Source: Deltaproteobacteria bacterium (GTDB lineage: Bacteria > Desulfobacterota > Desulfobacteria > Desulfobacterales > C00003060). From it: DNA of 5,080 nucleotides. A program made the translations under genes and the position numbers. The notes below the pieces were generated by a model. It had not been told where the DNA came from and made no database searches. It saw only the letters and a list, made by a program, of their open reading frames with translations. Below are positions 1-5,080 of the stretch, one piece after another. The DNA is taken from positions 1 through 5,080 of the forward strand of contig JAFDGP010000200.1 of assembly GCA_019309245.1 (NCBI GenBank). The letters are read 5' to 3'. Within the stretch, counting starts at the first letter, position 1. Every line of letters begins with the position of its first letter.

Positions 1-1
1 A

Positions 2-1270
2 AGCCGTGTGCGAGATGCGGACCTGATCGTGGTGAATACGTGCTCGATTCGCGAAAAGCCCGAGCACAAGGTCTTTAGCTGGTTGGGGCGGCTGGCAGGC
101 CTGAAAAAGAGGCGTCCTGACCTGCTTATCGCGGTGGCCGGATGCGTGGCGCAACAAGAAGGTCATCGTATTTTTCGGCGGGCTCCTCATGTGGATATTG
201 TGTTTGGCCCCGGTGCGGTGCGCAAACTGCCCGCACTGGTCAAGCAGGTCCGCAAAGAGCGGATGCAGGTGGTGGATGTGGCAGCCCCTTCGACAGCGGA
301 GCCGGCTGAAATCAGGCCACTGGGAGCCCGTTCGCCGCGTGCCGTCGCCTTTGTGACGATCATGAGTGGCTGCGACAATTTTTGCACCTACTGTGTCGTG
401 CCCTACGTCAGGGGGCGGGAGATCAGCCGAAGCCCCGTCCGAATCCTTGAAGAGATCCGGCATCTGGTCTCAGCAGGAGTGCAGGAGGTGACCCTGCTGG
501 GGCAAAACGTCAATTCATACGGTCTCAACGAGGGTGAGGGCCTGGACTTTGCGGGCCTGCTGGCCCGAGCGGATGCCGTAAAGGGATTGAAGCGCCTGCG
601 TTTCACGACCTCCCATCCCAAGGACCTTTCCGCAGACCTTGTCCGTGCTTTTGCCGACCTTGAGACGTTGGCGCCCCATATCCATCTGCCCATACAATCC
701 GGGTCGGATCGGGTGCTCAAAAGAATGAATCGAGGGTACACCCGGGCATTGTATCTGAAAAAGGTAGACGCCCTGCGTAAGGTCCGCACAGATATTGCTG
801 TTACAACGGACATTATCGTGGGGTTCCCGGGGGAGACCAGGGGCGATTTCGACAAAACGCTGGAACTCGTCCGCCAGGTCCAGTTTGACAATCTGTATGC
901 CTTCAAGTATTCTGACCGTCCGGATGTGCCGGCTTCAAGATTTTCCGATAAACTTGACGAAATGGAAAAACAGGAGCGGCTTGCTGAACTGCTGGAGGTC
1001 CAATCCAGAATTACACGGAAAAAAAATCAATCGCTCGTTGGGACCACGCAAGCGGTCTTGGTAGAGGGTCTGAGCAAAAAAGGGAATGGCCAGGTCACTG
1101 GGCATACACCTTGCAACAAAATTGTGAACTTTCCACGTGACGGGGTACGCATCGGGCAGATCGTGCCCGTCAAGATCCTGGAGGCCTTTTCGCATTCGCT
1201 GTTAGGCCGGCTGGACGACCACTGCGGCGAGAGGTTCCGCACAAAGGGGGGTATGTTGCATGCTGCATGA
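2..1270 (+). CDS. miaB: tRNA-2-methylthio-N6-dimethylallyladenosine synthase MiaB (5' partial)
   Basis: This is a radical-SAM methylthiotransferase that adds a methylthio group to N6-isopentenyladenosine at position 37 of tRNAs reading UNN codons; it acts in the cytosol and carries two iron-sulfur clusters. The frame is open to the window edge, and the first GTG (8) falls inside the conserved N-terminal domain, so the gene starts upstream. Roughly 35-45 residues are missing, including the first auxiliary-cluster cysteine (in the usual GCQMN motif). Counting from the GTG, the motif NTCSIREK (Cys12) is typical of MiaB rather than MtaB or RimO. Cys46 in AGCVAQQEG is the third auxiliary-cluster cysteine. 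The radical-SAM motif CDNFCTYC has Cys122, Cys126 and Cys129. HLPIQSGSDRVLKRMNRGYT lies near residues 225-245, and a C-terminal TRAM RNA-binding domain spans about 345-402. The catalytic core visible is intact. It overlaps the next gene by 11 bases, which suggests one operon. Confidence 0.95.
   Translation, partial: SRVRDADLIVVNTCSIREKPEHKVFSWLGRLAGLKKRRPDLLIAVAGCVAQQEGHRIFRRAPHVDIVFGPGAVRKLPALVKQVRKERMQVVDVAAPSTAEPAEIRPLGARSPRAVAFVTIMSGCDNFCTYCVVPYVRGREISRSPVRILEEIRHLVSAGVQEVTLLGQNVNSYGLNEGEGLDFAGLLARADAVKGLKRLRFTTSHPKDLSADLVRAFADLETLAPHIHLPIQSGSDRVLKRMNRGYTRALYLKKVDALRKVRTDIAVTTDIIVGFPGETRGDFDKTLELVRQVQFDNLYAFKYSDRPDVPASRFSDKLDEMEKQERLAELLEVQSRITRKKNQSLVGTTQAVLVEGLSKKGNGQVTGHTPCNKIVNFPRDGVRIGQIVPVKILEAFSHSLLGRLDDHCGERFRTKGGMLHAA
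1246..1251 (+). promoter_or_regulatory. Ribosome binding site for the DUF151 gene
   Basis: A purine run, AAAGGGGGG, lies inside the end of miaB, 8 bases before ATG 1260. It is not a textbook AGGAGG, but its spacing favours ATG 1260 over the in-frame ATG at 1272, which would sit 20 bases away. Either start leaves the domain intact. Confidence 0.45.
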
Positions 1271-1757
1271 AATGAAGGTTTCAGGGATCACCATTGATCC
1301 AACGTCAAACGCCCCAATCGTCATTCTGAAGGCGGTAAACGCGGATCAGGCGCTTCCTATCTGGATAGGCATCCTGGAGGCTACGGCCATTGCTACAGAG
1401 CTGGAAAATGTCCGCTTGTCCCGTCCGATGACCCACGACCTGTTCAAGAATTTTCTGGATACTTTGAAGATCACGATTTCAAAGGTCGAGGTATGCGACT
1501 TACGGGATAACACGTTTTATGCGCAGATCTATTTCTCTCTCGGAGACAAATCATATAACATTGACGCCCGCCCCAGCGACGCGATCGCTTTGGCTTTAAG
1601 AGCGGATTGTCCGATCTATGTGGACGACAAGGTGCTGGAAAAATCCGGTCAGCTTGATGGAGAGCCCGAGGCCCTGGATAACAGTGAAGAAGGCAAAAAG
1701 TGGAAGGAATACCTCGAAAAGCTTTCTCCGGAGGACTTCGGTAAATACAAGATGTAA
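1260..1757 (+). CDS. Bifunctional nuclease family protein (DUF151 / BFN domain)
   Basis: This is a 165-residue soluble protein of the DUF151 (bifunctional nuclease, BFN) family. Members are small cytosolic proteins; plant homologues were reported to have RNase and DNase activity, but the bacterial role is not settled. Diagnostic motifs are LPIWIG (residues 32-37) followed by EATAIA, RPMTHDL (55-61), TFYAQI (85-90), and the signature DARPSDAIALALR (102-114), followed by a PIYV strand. The domain covers about residues 5-127. A charged tail (about 131-165, with EEGKKWKEYLEKL) looks helical, as in other proteobacterial members. The length is normal for the family. The start overlaps the end of miaB by 11 bases, implying translational coupling, and the PHP gene follows after 6 bases. 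The family call is secure; the biochemical activity here is inferred only from homologues. Confidence 0.93.
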   Translation: MLHEMKVSGITIDPTSNAPIVILKAVNADQALPIWIGILEATAIATELENVRLSRPMTHDLFKNFLDTLKITISKVEVCDLRDNTFYAQIYFSLGDKSYNIDARPSDAIALALRADCPIYVDDKVLEKSGQLDGEPEALDNSEEGKKWKEYLEKLSPEDFGKYKM

Positions 1758-1763
1758 TCCCGC

Positions 1764-2399
1764 ATGATCGACCTCCATACCCATTCCATTTTCAGCGACG
1801 GGGCGCTGATTCCTTCGGAATTGGCCCGGCGTGCTCAGGTCCTGGGCATTCAGGCGATCGGCATAACCGACCACGTTGATGCGTCCAACCTTGATTTCGT
1901 CATCCCTCGTCTTGTCAGCGTAGCCGATGCGCTCAACCAGGTCAATGAGATCACGGTCGTCCCCGGTGCCGAGTTAACCCATGTTCCCCCTGCACACATT
2001 TCTGCCCTGGCCAAAAAGGCCCGTGCCCTGGGGGCCCGGATTATTATTGTCCACGGCGAGACCATTGCTGAGCCCGTGGCTCCAGGGACCAATCGCGCTG
2101 CGCTGGACGCGGATATCGATATTCTGGCGCATCCCGGCTTGATTTCCGAGCAAGAGGCCAGGTTGGCCGTCCAGAAGGGTGTTTTCCTGGAGGTCTCGGC
2201 ACGCAAAGGCCACTGTTTGACAAACGGTCATGTGGCGATGCTGGCCAAACGACACGGTGCGAAAATGGTTCTAAACACCGATGCCCACGCGCCTTCGGAC
2301 CTGATTGGTGCAGAGATGGCCAGGCGGGTCGCCCTGGGTGCCGGGTTGAGTCTTGGTGATTTCGAGACCATGCAGGAAAACGCCCGGTCGCTGCTTTGA
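1764..2399 (+). CDS. PHP-domain metal-dependent phosphoesterase (histidinol phosphate phosphatase domain-containing protein)
   Basis: This 211-residue protein is essentially one PHP (polymerase and histidinol phosphatase) domain, a TIM-barrel-like fold that uses a multi-metal centre to hydrolyse phosphoesters. The likely ligands are all present: DLHTHS (His5, His7) with Asp12 in SDG, TDH (His37), PGAE (Glu70), VHGE (His97), AHPG (His123) and NTDAH (Asp173, His175). The protein is therefore predicted to be an active metalloenzyme. The substrate cannot be told from sequence. The name 'histidinol phosphate phosphatase domain' reflects similarity, and no histidine biosynthesis genes are nearby. 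There is no signal peptide, so it should be cytosolic. The start is 6 bases after the DUF151 stop and has no good Shine-Dalgarno, which suggests translation coupled to the upstream gene. An alternative role as a nucleotide or oligonucleotide phosphoesterase is equally compatible. Confidence 0.92.
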   Translation: MIDLHTHSIFSDGALIPSELARRAQVLGIQAIGITDHVDASNLDFVIPRLVSVADALNQVNEITVVPGAELTHVPPAHISALAKKARALGARIIIVHGETIAEPVAPGTNRAALDADIDILAHPGLISEQEARLAVQKGVFLEVSARKGHCLTNGHVAMLAKRHGAKMVLNTDAHAPSDLIGAEMARRVALGAGLSLGDFETMQENARSLL

Positions 2400-2458
2400 T
2401 TCGTGTTTTCCTGAAGGCAAGAGCAACGAGTTTTGCAACGGTCTCGCTTTACTGGGTT

Positions 2459-2463
2459 AGGAG
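2459..2463 (+). promoter_or_regulatory. Ribosome binding site for the GHKL ATPase gene
   Basis: AGGAG lies 6 bases before ATG 2470, the strongest Shine-Dalgarno in the window. It fixes the start of the 610-residue ATPase and indicates independent translation, unlike the coupled genes upstream. Confidence 0.75.
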
Positions 2464-2469
2464 TCCTGG

Positions 2470-4302
2470 ATGGCCCGCACGGCTAAAAAGAAGAGGCGCC
2501 AGCGTGCAGGAAAGTTACGAATCGGTGATAGCTGGAATGCGATTACCATTATCGCCAGGTCACAGACCAATCCCTTAAAAGCCGTGGCCGAGTTTGTAGA
2601 AAACAGTATAGACGCCCGGGCCGGGCGTGTCACGATAACACGAGGGAAAAAGAAGGGAAGGTATTACCTCAAGGTGACCGATGATGGGGAAGGCATTCCC
2701 AGGGATCAAGACGGACTCCCGAATTTCCAGTACGTGGCCACCCACATCTGCGATTCCATCAAGCGGCGACTCAAATCACGGGGGATCCAGGGCATCCAGG
2801 GAGAGTTTGGCATCGGGCTTCTAAGTTTCTGGACGGTCGGGGAGAAGCTGTTTGTCACCTCCTCGGGTGCGGATGGCAAAACGTACCAGATGACCATGGC
2901 CAGGGACTCCCGCGAGTTCAGCGTAACCCAAAGACGCCTTTTGTTCCCCCCGAAGGGGACGGAGCTGCTGGTATATCCCCTGTTGCCCGGGCTGAGATCG
3001 TTGACGGGCGAAAAGATTCAGCGGTATCTCGCGTCCGAACTCAGGGACAGGATCAAGCGGTCCGGCGTGGAAATCACGGTGGTGGATCGAACGGGTCGTG
3101 CCCAATACATAGTAGAGCCCCGACGGTTTACCGGGCGGCTGCTCCATGAACTCCGGAGCACGGAAACCCCACTCGGGGATGTCTATCTGGAGATTTACCT
3201 GAACGAACCCAACCCGGCGAACCGGATCGGATTATACCGATCCGGGACGCGGGTCTTGCCGAATCTTTGCGAGTTGGAAGCCTTCCAACAAGAGCCCTGG
3301 AACGCCGGGTACCTCCAGGGCATTGTGGATGTCCCGTTTTTGAATCTCACCCCTGGAACCCGCCACGGGGTGATTCGTGATGAGCGCTTTGAGATGTTTT
3401 GTCAGGCCTTACAGCCTGTGTCGGAACAACTCCGGGCGATGATTGAAGAACAGCGGAAGGCGGAAGAGGAGCGGTCCAGCCGACAGATCCTGCGCAAGGT
3501 CCAACGGGCATTAAAAGAGGCCTTTCTTTGCCTCCCTTCTGAAGACTATGACTGGTTTGACATTGATGCTGGACGGGCGAAAAAGAAACCGGGACGGACA
3601 GACCCGATCTCTACGGGCTCTTCTGCCATGCCTCAGGAAACCGCATCATCTTTGGTGACTGACGCAGGGGCGGACTCTGATGAGGAGTTTGAACAAAAGG
3701 CCTTTTTTGAATTTTCCGGTCCATTGTTCAGCGTAAGGATTGCGCCCAGATCCGCCGTTGTTTCGGTGGATCATACCCGGACGTTCCGGGCAGTGTGCCG
3801 GGATCGGTCCCGTCGAATGGTCCGGCAGGACCTCTCGTATCAGTGGGAGATCAAGGACGGGGAGGGAGTTTTGGACACCTCGGATGCCCAGAGCGTGCGG
3901 TTTACCGCGCCGGCAGACCCCGGTTTAACGACCTTGAAAGTAACCGCCATGCAGGCGGATATCACCTGTTCGGATGAGGCCCTGGTTACGGTGACGGATT
4001 CGTTGCTGGATCAATCCAGCGCTTCAGGCGGGCACCACAAGGGCCTTCCGGGATATACCTATCGGCGAATGCCCGGCGAGATGTGGCGTTCCAAGTATGA
4101 CGCGGACCAAAACGTGGTGGTCATAAACAACGGACATCGCGACTTTGTGTATGCAGCGCGAAAAAAGGCGCGGAAGCTCCGATATATCTGCCGGTTGTTT
4201 TGCAAAGAGCTGGTGTTGAATAATTTTCCCGGCTTGCAGCCGCATGAGTTGTTGGAGCGGATGATCGAGCTGTCCATGTACACCGAAGAACATCTGAAGT
4301 AG
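2470..4302 (+). CDS. GHKL-type (MutL/Hsp90/MORC-like) ATP-binding protein with Ig-like domain
   Basis: This 610-residue protein of unknown role begins with a Bergerat-fold ATPase. The N box is EFVENSIDA (41-49; Glu41 the likely general base, Asn45 the Mg-binding residue), G1 is DDGEGI (71-76), a Gly-rich lid precedes G2 GEFGIGLLSF (111-120), and GTELLVY (163-169) matches the late GT motif. It should therefore bind and probably hydrolyse ATP. Residues about 180-330 resemble the transducer domain of MutL-like ATPases (YLQGIVDVPFLNLTPGTRHG at 281-300). A charged coiled coil spans about 325-352 and a polar, probably disordered linker about 365-415. A bacterial Ig-like beta-sandwich spans about 421-510 (YQWEIKDGEG, VRFTAPADPG, ALVTV). 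A C-terminal domain (about 526-610) contains MWRSKYD, VVVINNGHRDF and a basic helical end. The N-terminus is basic (KKKRRQR), with no signal peptide or membrane helix. The ATPase call is firm. Similarity to prokaryotic MORC-like (paraMORC) ATPases, and a DNA-related or defence role, is inference. It starts 70 bases after the PHP gene. Confidence 0.88.
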   Translation: MARTAKKKRRQRAGKLRIGDSWNAITIIARSQTNPLKAVAEFVENSIDARAGRVTITRGKKKGRYYLKVTDDGEGIPRDQDGLPNFQYVATHICDSIKRRLKSRGIQGIQGEFGIGLLSFWTVGEKLFVTSSGADGKTYQMTMARDSREFSVTQRRLLFPPKGTELLVYPLLPGLRSLTGEKIQRYLASELRDRIKRSGVEITVVDRTGRAQYIVEPRRFTGRLLHELRSTETPLGDVYLEIYLNEPNPANRIGLYRSGTRVLPNLCELEAFQQEPWNAGYLQGIVDVPFLNLTPGTRHGVIRDERFEMFCQALQPVSEQLRAMIEEQRKAEEERSSRQILRKVQRALKEAFLCLPSEDYDWFDIDAGRAKKKPGRTDPISTGSSAMPQETASSLVTDAGADSDEEFEQKAFFEFSGPLFSVRIAPRSAVVSVDHTRTFRAVCRDRSRRMVRQDLSYQWEIKDGEGVLDTSDAQSVRFTAPADPGLTTLKVTAMQADITCSDEALVTVTDSLLDQSSASGGHHKGLPGYTYRRMPGEMWRSKYDADQNVVVINNGHRDFVYAARKKARKLRYICRLFCKELVLNNFPGLQPHELLERMIELSMYTEEHLK

Positions 4303-4323
4303 GGGGGAGTGTCGGACGTATCT

Positions 4324-4343
4324 TGTGATTATGCTTCATCACA
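4324..4343. terminator. Small hairpin between convergent genes (possible weak bidirectional terminator)
   Basis: TGTGAT (4324-4329) is perfectly complementary to ATCACA (4338-4343) around an 8-base loop. It sits 21 bases after the ATPase stop and 30 bases beyond the stop of the convergent - strand gene, a natural place for a terminator. The stem is only 6 bp, AT-rich, and has no T-run on either side, so intrinsic termination is doubtful. Confidence 0.25.
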
Positions 4344-4373
4344 GAGGTCTCACTGTTGAAAATCCGGGGAAGA

Positions 4374-4904
4374 TCATGAATCCGAGTCCAAATCGAATCC
4401 CTCTTCGATCAGCTCAAACACGTTATCCGACTCACGGCGTTTGAATGCCTTCCTCTTTTTTTCCATCTCTTCAGACCGGTCCTTGATTTCCACAACCTCG
4501 CCGTCTCTTAGCGTCACGTCCAGGACCGTCTTAAAGGCAACGGGGATCTGGAAGCCCATGTCAATATAGAATTCTTCAATAAAGTCCTTGGCAAGCCGGA
4601 GTTTGCCTGTAAACCGGACCACAACGCTCAGGCCCTTGTAAATGGCCTGACAATCTCTTATGGTCGGCATGACCCCTTGAATAGGGAGGTAGTGGTTGTT
4701 CTTCTCGCTGAATTTAAGGGATCGAAGGTATAGCGCTTCTTGCGTCAGTTCATACGTGGCATAGAAACCTCGGTAGGAGGTGGTTTCAACGATCTTCGGT
4801 TTCATGCCGAACTGCTCCGGACAAGCGGGAATGCCTCCCGTGAGATCAATTATGGAATACACCTCTCCCTTATACAAAACGGTATCAGGAACCTGTGCCG
4901 TCAT
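4374..4904 (-). CDS. Conserved-looking hypothetical protein, 176 residues
   Basis: I assign no function. The chosen start, ATG at 4904, gives MTAQVPDTVLYKGEVYSI. This agrees with my recollection of a family of uncharacterised bacterial proteins beginning MAQIPD-L-Y-GE-YSI and sharing a central FTGKLRLAKDFIEEFYIDMGFQ-like segment. A GTG at 4922 would add six residues (VYETRT), and neither start has a good Shine-Dalgarno. Visible features are a GMKP turn (about 28-31), YRGFYATYEL (44-53), ALYLRSLKF (57-65), RFTGKL (98-103) and YIDMGFQIP (113-121), then a strongly charged helix (about 142-162) and an acidic end (FDLDSDS). The pattern suggests one alpha/beta domain in the cytosol. There is no signal peptide, membrane helix or recognisable catalytic motif. 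It is convergent with the ATPase gene and so is transcribed separately. It is very likely a real gene, because the frame is open and composition and motifs are protein-like. Confidence 0.8.
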   Translation of the reverse strand: MTAQVPDTVLYKGEVYSIIDLTGGIPACPEQFGMKPKIVETTSYRGFYATYELTQEALYLRSLKFSEKNNHYLPIQGVMPTIRDCQAIYKGLSVVVRFTGKLRLAKDFIEEFYIDMGFQIPVAFKTVLDVTLRDGEVVEIKDRSEEMEKKRKAFKRRESDNVFELIEEGFDLDSDS

Positions 4905-5050
4905 GGTTCTTGTTTCATACACGAGCCGGCGAAGCAGCTGCCCGATAGTCAGCGTTTTCTGTGTTTACCCTCTTAAGAAACTCAACTCAAATCACGGCAC
5001 ACGCATTAAGAACAATACGCGTGTTTTTGGACAAAAAACTTTAAAAAGAT

Positions 5051-5069
5051 AATCACGAAAGCACGAAAT
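5051..5069. repeat. Short tandem CACGAAA repeat, possible edge of an intergenic repeat element
   Basis: CACGAAAG (5054-5061) is followed directly by CACGAAAT (5062-5069), preceded by AAT. Read on the - strand this is ATTTCGTGCTTTCGTGATT. A degenerate relative, AATCACGGCACACG, occurs at 4990-5003. I recall strings of the TTTCGTG-type in intergenic regions of some environmental bacterial genomes, but that is memory, not a search. The element runs towards the window edge and may continue beyond it. Confidence 0.4.
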
Positions 5070-5080
5070 AAAAGACATTG

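Noticed and set aside
403..906. Long antisense open frame inside miaB
   Set aside because: It is antisense to a strongly conserved gene, with arginine- and serine-rich low-complexity translation typical of shadow frames in GC-rich DNA.
1850..2206. Antisense 118-codon frame inside the PHP gene
   Set aside because: It lies opposite conserved metal-ligand codons, and its alanine/serine/arginine-rich translation has no recognisable motif.
2423..2440. Direct repeat GCAACG (2423-2428 and 2435-2440) in the spacer before the ATPase gene
   Set aside because: Six-base units spaced 12 apart could be an operator but are too short to distinguish from chance, and no regulator gene is adjacent.
2434..2460. 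Possible promoter for the ATPase: TTGCAA (2434-2439) with GTTAGG 17 bases later
   Set aside because: The -10 candidate matches only 2 of 6 positions, so it is not credible without expression data.
2396..2578. TTG-started 60-codon frame overlapping the PHP stop and the start of the ATPase gene
   Set aside because: It overlaps the well-supported ATPase in another frame, has no binding site and its translation matches no family I know. The stop/start overlap looks accidental.
4962..4990. Possible - strand promoter: TTGAGT (4985-4990) and TAAACA (4962-4967) with a 17-base spacer, upstream of the 176-residue gene
   Set aside because: Only 4 of 6 and 3 of 6 consensus matches. Position and spacing are right, but in AT-rich DNA this is expected by chance, so it was not listed as a feature.
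4740..5052. Two overlapping + strand frames across the start of the - strand gene
   Set aside because: Their translations are not protein-like, and they conflict with the better supported - strand gene.
1..5080. CRISPR array, tRNA or rRNA genes, transposase or IS ends
   Set aside because: I looked for regularly spaced repeats, cloverleaf-like segments and terminal inverted repeats beside recombinase genes and found none.

Overview
The window is about 5.1 kb of moderately GC-rich, gene-dense bacterial DNA. It carries four genes on the + strand and one on the - strand. The protein set (MiaB, a DUF151 bifunctional-nuclease-like protein and a PHP phosphoesterase in tight order) fits an anaerobic, delta-proteobacterial (Desulfobacterota-like) genome. 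That placement is an inference from gene order and protein flavour; no rRNA or other marker is present.

Layout. Positions 2-2399 form a compact housekeeping operon. It starts with miaB, whose 5' end lies outside the window. miaB overlaps the DUF151 gene by 11 bases, and a 6-base gap then leads to a PHP-domain metallophosphoesterase. After 70 bases with a clear Shine-Dalgarno sequence comes a 610-residue GHKL-type ATPase (2470-4302). It has an intact N box, G1 and G2 motifs like those of MutL, Hsp90 and MORC, a transducer-like second domain, a coiled coil, a disordered linker, a bacterial Ig-like domain and a distinctive basic C-terminal domain. It has no signal peptide or membrane segment, so the Ig-like domain should be cytoplasmic. 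A 71-base convergent spacer with a small hairpin separates it from a 176-residue protein of unknown function on the - strand (4374-4904). The last 158 or so bases are non-coding and AT-rich and end in a short tandem CACGAAA repeat.

How the genes fit together. The first three are co-oriented and probably co-transcribed: a tRNA-modifying radical-SAM enzyme followed by two poorly characterised, nuclease-like or phosphoesterase-like proteins. The ATPase could be read through from this operon, but its architecture looks accessory. It is the one candidate here for an undescribed system, by analogy with prokaryotic MutL/MORC-like ATPases found near restriction-modification genes. No nuclease, methylase, toxin or mobile-element partner is visible within the window, so a defence role is only a hypothesis. 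The 176-residue protein is convergent with the ATPase and so is not in its operon.
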